The position numbers and the translations under genes were made by a program. The notes below the pieces were generated by a model. That model was given only the letters and a program-made list of their open reading frames with translations, was not told the DNA's origin and made no database searches. A stretch of 58,662 bases of DNA, taken from contig NZ_DCLL01000049.1 in the NCBI RefSeq assembly GCF_002321025.1, positions 1 through 58,662 of the forward strand, given 5' to 3'. The stretch is from Acinetobacter lwoffii. Lineage in GTDB: Bacteria > Pseudomonadota > Gammaproteobacteria > Pseudomonadales > Moraxellaceae. Positions 50,917 through 58,655 of this stretch are shown here, piece by piece. Position 1 is the stretch's first letter; each line of letters opens with the position of its first letter.

Positions 50917-51366
50917 ATGTATAAAATCGCAATTTTAACTGTTTTTTCAGCTTCTTTATTCACAGGCTCTATGGCCTTTGCTCAGGAGTTATCTGGTCTT
51001 TGGCAACAGATTGATGATAAAACCGGCTCACCTAAAGCATTGATTGAAATGAAAACGCAGGCTGATGGCTCCTATACCGGAACGATTAATAAAGTCACAC
51101 CTCGCCCAGGTTATACACCACGGGAAAAATGTGTCAAATGTCCACCACCTTATACCGATAAACCGATTTTGGGATTAGACGTTATTAAAGGACTGAAACC
51201 CACCACCAAAAATAACTATGCACATGGCCGGGTACTCGATCCACTCACCGGCAAAATTTATGATTTAAAAGGGCGGATTTCTGCCAATGGGAAACGACTG
51301 ACTTTACGTGGATATATCGGGATCTCTGCGATTGGTCGCACACAAACCTGGATTCGCCAGGATTAA
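50917..51366 (+). CDS. Exported DUF2147 protein, paralogue 2 of 4
   Basis: A 149-residue precursor with a signal peptide ending MAFA and the same domain as its neighbours: LSGLWQQIDDKTGSPKAL, PRPGYTPREKCVKCPPPYT, and ISANGKRLTLRGYIGISAIG. A duplicated AAGGATAAGGA stretch provides the ribosome binding site. It is 60 bases upstream of paralogue 3 and may share its transcript, but it is preceded by its own inverted repeat. Confidence 0.85.
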   Translation: MYKIAILTVFSASLFTGSMAFAQELSGLWQQIDDKTGSPKALIEMKTQADGSYTGTINKVTPRPGYTPREKCVKCPPPYTDKPILGLDVIKGLKPTTKNNYAHGRVLDPLTGKIYDLKGRISANGKRLTLRGYIGISAIGRTQTWIRQD

Positions 51367-51426
51367 TAAAAACAGCACTTTTGTGTTGGGGATATTTTAT
51401 TCATCTATAAAAAAGGCATAAATATA

Positions 51427-51876
51427 ATGAAACAAACTAAATTAGGATTAATGTTCATCGCTGCACTGATGACTGGGACTGCTTATGCACAGGATCTGAC
51501 GGGCATCTGGCAGCAAATTGATGATAAAACCGGCTCACCAAAAGCAATTATTGAAATTCGTCAAAATGATAATGGGACTTTTGCTGGAAAAATTATCAAA
51601 GTGACTCCACGTCCAGGCTATACTCCACAAAAGACCTGCAATAAATGTCCCGCGCCTTATACCAATCAGCCGATCATGGGCATGGATGTATTGACTGGTT
51701 TAAAACATGTGGAAGGCACCAACAATTATGAAAAAGGTAAAGTGATTGATCCATTGGCAGGTAAAGTTTATGACGCTCGAGTGCGTCTAAATGCCAATGG
51801 TAAACGTTTAACCTTGCGTGGTTATGTGGGTGTGTCCGCTTTAGGCCGTAGCCAGACCTGGATTCGCCAAGATTAA
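51427..51876 (+). CDS. Exported DUF2147 protein, paralogue 3 of 4
   Basis: A 149-residue precursor, signal peptide ending TAYA, then LTGIWQQIDDKTGSPKAI, PRPGYTPQKTCNKCPAPYT and GKRLTLRGYVGVSALGRSQT. It is closest by eye to paralogues 2 and 4. A strong bidirectional-type terminator follows the stop, so any transcript from paralogue 2 ends here. Confidence 0.85.
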   Translation: MKQTKLGLMFIAALMTGTAYAQDLTGIWQQIDDKTGSPKAIIEIRQNDNGTFAGKIIKVTPRPGYTPQKTCNKCPAPYTNQPIMGMDVLTGLKHVEGTNNYEKGKVIDPLAGKVYDARVRLNANGKRLTLRGYVGVSALGRSQTWIRQD

Positions 51877-51895
51877 TACCTAATTCTCATTATTC

Positions 51896-51925
51896 AAAAA
51901 AGCTGCCAAATTGGCAGCTTTTTTT
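51896..51925 (+). terminator. Terminator of DUF2147 paralogue 3
   Basis: The stem AAGCTGCCAA / TTGGCAGCTT with seven T, 20 bases past the stop. Confidence 0.9.
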
Positions 51926-51957
51926 AGTGTATCAACTCTATAGTATTCAGATAAGTG

Positions 51958-51985
51958 TTGACTATTTTAGTAAGATTTCTAACAT
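51958..51985 (+). promoter_or_regulatory. Putative promoter of DUF2147 paralogue 4
   Basis: TTGACT, 16 bases, TAACAT, about 40 bases upstream of the ATG at 52024 and downstream of the terminator of paralogue 3. Confidence 0.45.
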
Positions 51986-52023
51986 GAGCGGGCGATGATA
52001 AAAATTCTTTGGAATGACTCTCT

Positions 52024-52470
52024 ATGTTTAAAAAAATATTACTTGCCGCGCTTACAGCAGGATGTATGACGAATTTGTGGGCAGACGATATTACCGGGAC
52101 CTGGCAACAAATTGATGATAAAACGGGGGCGGCTAAAGCGATTATCGTCATTAGCAAAGAAGCAAATAATACCTATTCAGGCAAAATTGTAAAAATCACG
52201 CCTCGCCCAGACTATAATCCACGTGAAAAATGCAATAACTGCCCTGCACCTTATACCAATCAGCCTATTTTAGGCATGACCATTTTAAAAGGCCTAAAAC
52301 TGGTTGAAGGCACCAAAAATTATGACAAAGGTCGTATTATCGATCCATTGGCAGGTAAAATTTATGATGCAAAAATGCGTTTAAACAATACCGGTAAACG
52401 TTTAACCTTACGTGCCAGTATGGGCGTTTCAGTTCTAGGCCGTAACCAGACCTGGATTCGTGCAGACTAA
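52024..52470 (+). CDS. Exported DUF2147 protein, paralogue 4 of 4
   Basis: A 148-residue precursor with a signal peptide ending LWA, then ITGTWQQIDDKTGAAKAI, PRPDYNPREKCNNCPAPYT and GKRLTLRASMGVSVLGRNQT. It diverges most in the C-terminal third (RASMG in place of RGY.G). It has its own promoter and a terminator shared with apaH. Confidence 0.85.
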   Translation: MFKKILLAALTAGCMTNLWADDITGTWQQIDDKTGAAKAIIVISKEANNTYSGKIVKITPRPDYNPREKCNNCPAPYTNQPILGMTILKGLKLVEGTKNYDKGRIIDPLAGKIYDAKMRLNNTGKRLTLRASMGVSVLGRNQTWIRAD

Positions 52471-52487
52471 TCAAGAATCCAAGAATT

Positions 52488-52516
52488 AAAAAAGCCACGT
52501 GATCACGTGGCTTTTT
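52488..52516. terminator. Bidirectional terminator
   Basis: The stem AAGCCACGTGA / TCACGTGGCTT with flanking A- and T-runs between DUF2147 paralogue 4 and the converging apaH. Confidence 0.88.
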
Positions 52517-52527
52517 ATTGGATACAC

Positions 52528-53373
52528 TTAGATCACCGGATTATCAACCGCGAACATCTGCTGATCTTCCAGGCGGAAGGCCATCAGTTGATTACCCCAG
52601 ACACAACCGCCATCTACATTCTGAATCTTGTTCGAAATGGTTTTACCGTTCAAGCCGGCCCAGTGACCAAACAGGATCTGATGAGTTTGTGCGGCCTGTG
52701 ATTCAAACTCAAACCAAGGTTTAAAGCCTTGCGGCATCGGATCATCCAGCGCATCTTTAAAGCTGTATTCCAGGCGTCCCTTAGCATCGATTAAACGCAT
52801 CCGGGTCAAGTAATTCACGATACAGCGAATACGTTCATGGCCTTGTAGTTGATCCGACCAGAGTGCTGGTTCTTTCCCGAACATTTCTTTCAGGAAATCA
52901 TCCAGCACATCAAAGTCATCATGAGCAATGATCGCTTCAACTTCTTGTGCCAATTGAGCAGTTTTTTCTGCACTCCAGATATTCGGAATTCCAGCATGCG
53001 TCAGAATAGTCTGCTCATTTGGAAATAGACACATTGGCTGTTTGCGCAGCCAGTCAATCAGGTCATCACTGTCGATCGCATCAATCACATCACGGACATT
53101 GTCTTTTTCTTTTACTGGCTTGATACCACGGGCATAAGCCAGCAAAGTCAAATCATGATTTCCCAAGACCGTCGCAGCCGCACCTTGTTCAGCCAGCTTT
53201 TTGATAAACCGCAATGCAGCGATTGAGTTTTCACCACGTGCAACCAAATCTCCAGCAAACCAGATAAAATCTTGTTCTGCATCAAACTGGATTTCCTTGA
53301 GTAAAGCTTTCAAGGCCTCAAAACAACCTTGAACATCCCCAATCACATAATTATATCGAGCAGTGCGGTTCAT
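52528..53373 (-). CDS. apaH: Symmetrical bis(5'-nucleosyl)-tetraphosphatase ApaH
   Basis: A 281-residue hydrolase that cleaves Ap4A to two ADP and can remove NpnN caps from RNA. Phosphoesterase motifs are visible: YVIGDVQGCFEALKALL (G-D-x-x-G), WFAGDLVARGENS, TVLGNHDLTLLA, and TILTHAGIPNIW. It lies six bases downstream of rsmA, last in the pdxA-rsmA-apaH operon. apaG, found between rsmA and apaH in enterobacteria, is missing here. Confidence 0.95.
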   Translation of the reverse strand: MNRTARYNYVIGDVQGCFEALKALLKEIQFDAEQDFIWFAGDLVARGENSIAALRFIKKLAEQGAAATVLGNHDLTLLAYARGIKPVKEKDNVRDVIDAIDSDDLIDWLRKQPMCLFPNEQTILTHAGIPNIWSAEKTAQLAQEVEAIIAHDDFDVLDDFLKEMFGKEPALWSDQLQGHERIRCIVNYLTRMRLIDAKGRLEYSFKDALDDPMPQGFKPWFEFESQAAQTHQILFGHWAGLNGKTISNKIQNVDGGCVWGNQLMAFRLEDQQMFAVDNPVI

Positions 53374-53379
53374 CGTAAT

Positions 53380-54192
53380 TTAAGCCACCATTTGATCTGA
53401 AAGTGCAACAAACTGTTCAAGGGTTAGGGTTTCTGGACGCGCCATCGGATCAACACCCGCTTTTTCAAAACCTTCTTCGACCAGCATACCCTTCAAGCTG
53501 TTACGCAGAGTTTTACGACGCTGGGTAAAGACATGCGATACCAGACGTGCCAGCGCTTTTTCATTCTTCGCCACAATCGGTTTAACTTTATAAGGCTCTA
53601 AACGGAATACCGCTGAGGTCACTTTTGGAGGCGGATTAAAAGATCCAGGTGGCACTTCGAATAAGAAAGTCGGTTTACAGAAATATTGAATCATCACCGA
53701 CAGACGGCCATATTCTTTGGTATTCGGTGATGCGGTAATGCGATCCACGACTTCTTTTTGTAGCATGAAATGCATGTCTTGCACTTTGTCACCAAATTCC
53801 AAAAGATGGAATAACAATGGCGTAGAAATATTATAAGGCAAGTTACCGACGACACGTAGTGGACGATCTTCCTGAAACAATTGAGAATAATCATATCTCA
53901 AGGCATCGGCTTCAATAATGGTTAAACGTTCCGGATGCGGCACACGACCCGGCAGACCAGCAGCCAGATCACGATCCAGCTCAAGTACGGTTAAGGCATC
54001 ACATTCGCCAATTAAAGGTGAAGTCAAAGCGGCCAGACCCGGGCCAATTTCCAGAATGTTCTGACCTGGACGCGGATTGACTGAGCGTACAATTTTGGCA
54101 ATGACACGCTGGTCATGTAAAAAGTTTTGACCAAATCTTTTTCGAGCCTGATGCCCTTCATCTTTTGGGTTTAAGGCATTAATTTGATACAT
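53380..54192 (-). CDS. rsmA: 16S rRNA (adenine1518/1519-N6)-dimethyltransferase RsmA (KsgA)
   Basis: A 270-residue methyltransferase that dimethylates A1518 and A1519 of 16S rRNA late in 30S assembly. Motifs in order: KRFGQNFLHDQRVI, ILEIGPGLAALTSPL, VLELDRDLAAGL, and the catalytic VGNLPYNISTPL. ATG at 54192 gives MYQINALNPKDEGHQARKRF and has GGAA about eight bases upstream; the longer frame adds ten residues. It is 33 bases downstream of pdxA. Confidence 0.96.
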   Translation of the reverse strand: MYQINALNPKDEGHQARKRFGQNFLHDQRVIAKIVRSVNPRPGQNILEIGPGLAALTSPLIGECDALTVLELDRDLAAGLPGRVPHPERLTIIEADALRYDYSQLFQEDRPLRVVGNLPYNISTPLLFHLLEFGDKVQDMHFMLQKEVVDRITASPNTKEYGRLSVMIQYFCKPTFLFEVPPGSFNPPPKVTSAVFRLEPYKVKPIVAKNEKALARLVSHVFTQRRKTLRNSLKGMLVEEGFEKAGVDPMARPETLTLEQFVALSDQMVA

Positions 54193-54225
54193 AAAAACAT
54201 TTCCAACGTGAGTGATGAACAATAA

Positions 54226-55197
54226 TCAGTGGCGCGCCAGATCGAGGGCTAAATCGACAGCAACGTGCAGGCTGGAACTTTTCGCAAGTCCCGTCCCCGC
54301 AAGGGAGAGTGCTGTGCCATGATCAACAGAAGTTCGAATAAACGGTAAGCCGAGGGTAATATTAATGGCTTCACCAAAGCCCTGTGATTTTAACACAGGT
54401 AAGCCCTGATCGTGATACATCGCCAGAACAGCATCAGCATCTTTTAGGTTTTCTGGAGTAAATAAAGTATCAGCAGGTAGGCTTAAACTCATGTTGATAC
54501 CTTGGGCACGATAGCTTTCGAGTACCGGATTGATCACTTCAATTTCTTCCATCCCCAAATAACCGCCCTCCCCGGCATGCGGATTTAAACCGCAAACCAG
54601 TATATTCGGCTGTTCAATCTTGAATTTGGATTTCAGGTCGTGAATCAGAATATCAATCACCTGATGCAAGCGTTCAGGCGTAATCGCATCTGCCACGGCA
54701 CGAAGCGGAAGATGGGTAGTGGCCAAGGCCACGCGTAAAGTTTTGGTGGCCAGCATCATGACTACACGTGGAACACCAGCAAATTCCTGGTAATACTCGG
54801 TATGACCACTAAAAGAAATGCCCGCTTCATTTATCACGGACTTTTGTACAGGCGCAGTCGCGACGCCGACACTTTTTCCTGACATGGCATAGTCTGCGGA
54901 TCGACGCAGTTGCTCCAGTACATAAGCCGCATTGTTCAGATTCAGCTCACCCAATACGACGTCTTGCTGCACGGGAACATGCTCTACAAATAGCTGACCG
55001 ATGCCTGAAGATGACTCCTGTCCTTGATATTCAATCAGCTCAACCGATAATTTGAGTATCTGAGCACGTTGCTCGAGCATATGAATATCCGCCAATACCA
55101 CAATTGGGCGCTCATCAACACGATCTGCAAGACTCAGGCAAATATCAGGACCAATTCCGGCAGGTTCCCCACTGGTGACATATAAAGGCAGCATCAT
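54226..55197 (-). CDS. pdxA: 4-hydroxythreonine-4-phosphate dehydrogenase PdxA
   Basis: A 323-residue NAD-dependent enzyme of the pyridoxal 5'-phosphate pathway. Typical segments are VTSGEPAGIGPDICL, the metal-binding GHTEYYQEF and GLNPHAGEGGYLG, and AMYHDQGLPVLKSQGFGEAIN. The first gene of the pdxA-rsmA-apaH block. surA, which precedes it in E. coli, is not present; instead the divergent rplM promoter region lies upstream. Confidence 0.95.
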   Translation of the reverse strand: MMLPLYVTSGEPAGIGPDICLSLADRVDERPIVVLADIHMLEQRAQILKLSVELIEYQGQESSSGIGQLFVEHVPVQQDVVLGELNLNNAAYVLEQLRRSADYAMSGKSVGVATAPVQKSVINEAGISFSGHTEYYQEFAGVPRVVMMLATKTLRVALATTHLPLRAVADAITPERLHQVIDILIHDLKSKFKIEQPNILVCGLNPHAGEGGYLGMEEIEVINPVLESYRAQGINMSLSLPADTLFTPENLKDADAVLAMYHDQGLPVLKSQGFGEAINITLGLPFIRTSVDHGTALSLAGTGLAKSSSLHVAVDLALDLARH

Positions 55198-55408
55198 CTT
55201 CTCAATTTGGCAAAGCTGAGAAATATTATAACCCGATCACGCCTACGCTGTAGTAATCATTGCAAAGAGTACTTATAAATCAATATTTTGATACCATTGA
55301 AACTATGGTTACAAATATAGTTGCAGTTTTTGTAGCATATAAAGGCTTAGGTCTTTCTTTCACCAGGGAGATTAGATAAAATACAGCGCTTGAAATTTTA
55401 ATTTTCAT

Positions 55409-55437
55409 TTGTGATTCTTCACGTATTCGTTTAGAAT
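55409..55437 (+). promoter_or_regulatory. Sigma-70 promoter of rplM-rpsI
   Basis: TTGTGA and TAGAAT with 17 bases between. The transcript would start near 55444, giving a leader of about 56 bases. Confidence 0.65.
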
Positions 55438-55450
55438 CGCGTCTCCTTTA

Positions 55451-55476
55451 GTTTGGACAGATTCCATAGTCCAAAC
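55451..55476 (+). promoter_or_regulatory. Leader hairpin of the rplM mRNA
   Basis: GTTTGGAC and GTCCAAAC form a perfect eight-base stem around ten bases, within the predicted 5' leader and 23 bases before the rplM ATG. In E. coli, L13 is known to repress its own operon through the mRNA leader; this hairpin is a candidate for that role. Confidence 0.5.
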
Positions 55477-55499
55477 CAACTATAATAGGTAGTGGTTTA

Positions 55500-55928
55500 A
55501 TGAAAACTCTCAGCGCTAAGCCAGCTGAAGTTCAACACGACTGGTACGTTGTTGATGCTTCTGGCAAAACTTTAGGTCGCCTTGCGACTGAAATCGCTCG
55601 TCGTTTACGCGGTAAGCATAAAACTTCTTATACTCCTCACGTTGACACTGGCGACTACATCGTTGTTATCAATGCTGAAGAAATCACTGTGACTGGTAAA
55701 AAGTCACAAGATAAGAAATACTATCGCCACACTGGTTTCCCTGGTGGTATCCGTGAGACTAACTTTGAAAAGTTAATCGCTCACAAACCAGAAGCAGTTC
55801 TAGAAAAAGCTGTTAAAGGTATGTTACCTAAAGGTCCTCTTGGTTATGCAATGATCAAGAAAATGAAAGTGTATGCAGGTACTGAGCATCCACACGCTGC
55901 TCAACAGCCACAAGTTTTGGACATCTAA
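55500..55928 (+). CDS. rplM: 50S ribosomal protein L13
   Basis: A 142-residue ribosomal protein, exactly the E. coli length. It shows WYVVDASGKTLGRLATEIA, RGKHKTSYTPHVDTGDY, YYRHTGFPGGIR and a C-terminal GTEHPHAAQQPQ. It is first in the rplM-rpsI operon, 13 bases before rpsI. Confidence 0.98.
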   Translation: MKTLSAKPAEVQHDWYVVDASGKTLGRLATEIARRLRGKHKTSYTPHVDTGDYIVVINAEEITVTGKKSQDKKYYRHTGFPGGIRETNFEKLIAHKPEAVLEKAVKGMLPKGPLGYAMIKKMKVYAGTEHPHAAQQPQVLDI

Positions 55929-55941
55929 GGGATAACAGCAC

Positions 55942-56328
55942 ATGGCTACTAATTATGGTACAGGTCGCCGTAAGACCGCAACTGCACGTGTTTTCCTATC
56001 AGCTGGTACTGGTAAACTCGTAATTAACAACCGTACTCTTGAACAGTATTTCGGTCGTGAAACTGCTCGTATGGTTGTTAACCAACCACTTGAGCTTCTT
56101 GAAGCTACTGACAAATATGACCTTTACATCACTGTTGCTGGTGGTGGTATTGGTGGTCAAGCAGGCGCTATCCGTCACGGTATTACTCGTGCATTGATCG
56201 CTTCTGACGAAACTTTAAAACCTGCTCTTCGTCAAGCTGGTTTCGTTACTCGTGATGCTCGTGAAGTTGAACGTAAGAAACTTGGTTTACGTAAAGCTCG
56301 TAAACGTCCTCAGTTCTCTAAACGTTAA
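55942..56328 (+). CDS. rpsI: 30S ribosomal protein S9
   Basis: A 128-residue ribosomal protein with GTGRRKTATARVFL, the GGGIGGQAGAIRHGI segment, and the basic C-terminal tail ending KRPQFSKR, whose last residues contact P-site tRNA. It is followed by a strong terminator. Confidence 0.98.
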   Translation: MATNYGTGRRKTATARVFLSAGTGKLVINNRTLEQYFGRETARMVVNQPLELLEATDKYDLYITVAGGGIGGQAGAIRHGITRALIASDETLKPALRQAGFVTRDAREVERKKLGLRKARKRPQFSKR

Positions 56329-56347
56329 TTCGTTTACCGAATCGGAC

Positions 56348-56377
56348 AAAAAACCCTGGATTTTCCAGGGTTTTTTT
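56348..56377 (+). terminator. Terminator of rplM-rpsI
   Basis: The stem AACCCTGGA / TCCAGGGTT with seven T, 20 bases past the rpsI stop. Confidence 0.92.
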
Positions 56378-56413
56378 ATGGCGGTTAGTGGGTCATTTAG
56401 AACTTTTTTCTTG

Positions 56414-56533
56414 TTATTGTTCATGTACATCCTTACCCCATACCCCTTCGTGACACCAGAATGACTTCATCAAATAATAATTTGCGATCCCAATACAGAT
56501 AAACAGCAAAATGACAGGAAGCTTGATCAGCAT
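56414..56533 (-). CDS. 39-residue small membrane protein
   Basis: A small minus-strand frame beginning with ATG at 56533 and preceded by the strong ribosome binding site GGAGG at a good spacing. The 39 residues consist of one hydrophobic helix (LPVILLFICIGIANYYLM) followed by a short hydrophilic tail with one Cys and one His (FWCHEGVWGKDV). I do not recognise the family. The strong ribosome binding site and the hydrophobic pattern support it as a real gene; its role is unknown. Confidence 0.6.
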   Translation of the reverse strand: MLIKLPVILLFICIGIANYYLMKSFWCHEGVWGKDVHEQ

Positions 56534-56659
56534 CTTATTTTCCTCCAGTTGTTTTTCTTATAATCTACCTTGGCTCAAGCCGATTGATCTTTGATGCTTG
56601 GTGCTTTTTAGGTTGAATTTTAGTATCCTAGTCTATTCATTAGAAGCTCATCAGGATTT

Positions 56660-57313
56660 ATGTCAGTCGAAAGCGCGCCTCTTCAAGGAATCACTCTCTA
56701 TAGTCATGCCGATGACTTTCGTTCCCATTGGATTCGCTATGTGCTTACCGAAAAACAGATTAAATATAACCTGATTTTGGTGGATGCCGATGATGAGGAT
56801 CTGGCCAGTCTCAATCCTTATAATCAATTGCCGATGCTGATCGAAAATGAACTTAAATTATTTAATACTTCGATTATCTCAGAATATGTAGATGATCGTT
56901 ATCGTCAGAATAAACTGTATGCCGATGCTCCGATGCCCCGGGCAGAGCAACGACAATACATCTGGCGCTTTGAAAATGACTGGCTGAAACTGGCTGATCT
57001 CATGTTACGCCATCCTGATACGCTGGATAAGAAAGCCAGAACTCAGGCACAAAAGCAGTTACAGGATATCCTGATTTCACTAATGCCACTATTCCAGCAT
57101 TTTCCCTATTTTATGTCTGAACAATTTAGTATCCTGGATTGTATGTTGGCACCAATTTTTATCCGTCTGAAACAGATGGGCGTAGAATTACCACAGCAGC
57201 AATGCCGTCCGTTTTATTTATATTGCCAACGAATTTTTAGTCGTCCTGCCTTTGTAAAATCCATGACATTGCAGGAAAAGAACCGTTATTCAGTGCAACT
57301 CAAACATCCATAG
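56660..57313 (+). CDS. sspA: Stringent starvation protein A (GST-like)
   Basis: A 217-residue protein with a glutathione-S-transferase fold lacking catalytic residues. SspA binds RNA polymerase and affects stationary-phase, acid-resistance and virulence genes. The thioredoxin-like domain shows GITLYSHADDFRSHWIRYVL and LNPYNQLPMLIENELKLFNT, and the C-terminal helical domain is present. It is nine bases upstream of sspB. The order rpsI-sspA-sspB is typical of gammaproteobacteria. Confidence 0.93.
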   Translation: MSVESAPLQGITLYSHADDFRSHWIRYVLTEKQIKYNLILVDADDEDLASLNPYNQLPMLIENELKLFNTSIISEYVDDRYRQNKLYADAPMPRAEQRQYIWRFENDWLKLADLMLRHPDTLDKKARTQAQKQLQDILISLMPLFQHFPYFMSEQFSILDCMLAPIFIRLKQMGVELPQQQCRPFYLYCQRIFSRPAFVKSMTLQEKNRYSVQLKHP

Positions 57314-57322
57314 AGAAACATC

Positions 57323-57751
57323 ATGTCCGAACAAGAATTCAACCTTAGCCCTACCCGTCCCTATATGGCACGTGCAATCTATGAGTGGGTTTGCGATAAC
57401 AATATGACGCCTTACCTGCTGGTGGATGCCACACGCCCAAATACCATGGTTCCTGAGCAGTTTATTAAAGATGGACAGATTGTTCTGAATATTGTGCCAC
57501 ATGCCGTGCATGCGCTGCATATGAGCAATGATGCCATTAGCTTCTCGGCTCGCTTTGGTGGCGTTTCTCGTGATATTTATGTGCCTATGGCAGCAGTACT
57601 CGGTATTTATGCACGTGAAAATGGTCAAGGTTTATTCTTTGATCCAGGTGAATATGAGCATACACAAAATGATGAAGATGCTTTAAAATCAAGCACTGAA
57701 GAACAAACTGAACAACCAAAGAAAAAACCGACTTTAAGACTATTAGATTAA
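57323..57751 (+). CDS. sspB: ClpXP specificity-enhancing factor SspB
   Basis: A 142-residue adaptor that delivers ssrA-tagged proteins to ClpXP. The N-terminal substrate-binding domain shows TRPYMARAIYEWVCDNN and SFSARFGGVSRDIYVPMAAVLGIYAREN (each a separate segment). An acidic linker follows, and the C-terminal KKPTLRLLD matches the ClpX-binding motif of SspB proteins. Confidence 0.93.
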   Translation: MSEQEFNLSPTRPYMARAIYEWVCDNNMTPYLLVDATRPNTMVPEQFIKDGQIVLNIVPHAVHALHMSNDAISFSARFGGVSRDIYVPMAAVLGIYARENGQGLFFDPGEYEHTQNDEDALKSSTEEQTEQPKKKPTLRLLD

Positions 57752-57769
57752 AAATAATGGAGCAAGTGA

Positions 57770-58417
57770 ATGGCTTTTGATTTAGTACAATATTTTGTTG
57801 AACAGATAGAGACTCAAAAGCCTGAGCTTCTAAAAGAATATACAAAAGAAGAAAGACGAAAATATATATCAGAAATCAATGCCTTAACTTTAGGAAAACT
57901 TATTACTGAATGGCGTCATAACCCACAAAAAATTTATAATGAAATCAATCATCCTGATGAATTATATATCCTGGAAATCGTGCGTCATCTCGCTACCAGT
58001 CCGGAAAATCAATCCACTCTGGATCGAGCCCAGCTTGAGCACAGCACTTCAGAAATTTTTCATTTACAGCTTATTGAATTAAAACAACTGCATGATACCG
58101 GCAACCATAATATCCATAGCATTCAGGAATTACTGACCGGGCAAATTGAACATTTATCTGGTCAAGCAGATGATTGGGTTTGGACAACAAACAAGCTAAC
58201 AGAACTCAAAGGCTCTAAACCAATTGTGCAAGAAGAGCTATCATTGGAAGCATCAATGAAGGAGTTTAATCAAATGGTAAGCCAGAATCAGCAGCATCAA
58301 GATATCGAAGAAGTGATTGTTGTCGACACCCCAAAATGGGCAAAGATTGTTGAACCAATCGTAGCGATTGCCATTCTTTGGGTATTAATTGCAGCCGTAA
58401 TGCGTGTGTTTGGATAA
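57770..58417 (+). CDS. Tail-anchored hypothetical protein downstream of sspB
   Basis: A 215-residue protein, mostly acidic and helical, with one hydrophobic helix at the extreme C-terminus (about 193-213, VEPIVAIAILWVLIAAVM). The soluble part contains short heptad-like stretches (IQELLTGQIEHLSGQADDW) and ends in an acidic IEEVIVVDT before the basic KWAK flank. It starts 18 bases after sspB and probably belongs to the same operon. I do not recognise the family. Confidence 0.65.
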   Translation: MAFDLVQYFVEQIETQKPELLKEYTKEERRKYISEINALTLGKLITEWRHNPQKIYNEINHPDELYILEIVRHLATSPENQSTLDRAQLEHSTSEIFHLQLIELKQLHDTGNHNIHSIQELLTGQIEHLSGQADDWVWTTNKLTELKGSKPIVQEELSLEASMKEFNQMVSQNQQHQDIEEVIVVDTPKWAKIVEPIVAIAILWVLIAAVMRVFG

Positions 58418-58430
58418 AATAGCCAGCAGT

Positions 58431-58458
58431 AAAAAACCAGCGATTTGCTGGTTTTTTT
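58431..58458 (+). terminator. Terminator of the sspA-sspB operon
   Basis: The stem AACCAGC / GCTGGTT with seven T, 13 bases past the last gene. Confidence 0.9.
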
Positions 58459-58620
58459 ATGTGCCAAAATTTACAAAATCAGCTTATAAACTCTTTTAGA
58501 GCCAGCCTTACAGAGATCCTAATAGGTCAAACAAATTGACAGGAGTCCTCTGTCTCAGAAGAATCTGATCAACTTTGAGGTATAGATATGTTAAATATCT
58601 TATCTAAAAACCCGCACATA

Positions 58621-58655
58621 AAAAAATCCCCCTCTGCGTATGCGGAGGGGGATTT
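58621..58655 (-). terminator. Minus-strand terminator at the right edge
   Basis: TCCCCCTC / GAGGGGGA hairpin. The T-run lies on the minus strand side, so it should end a minus-strand gene that enters from beyond the window. Confidence 0.7.
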
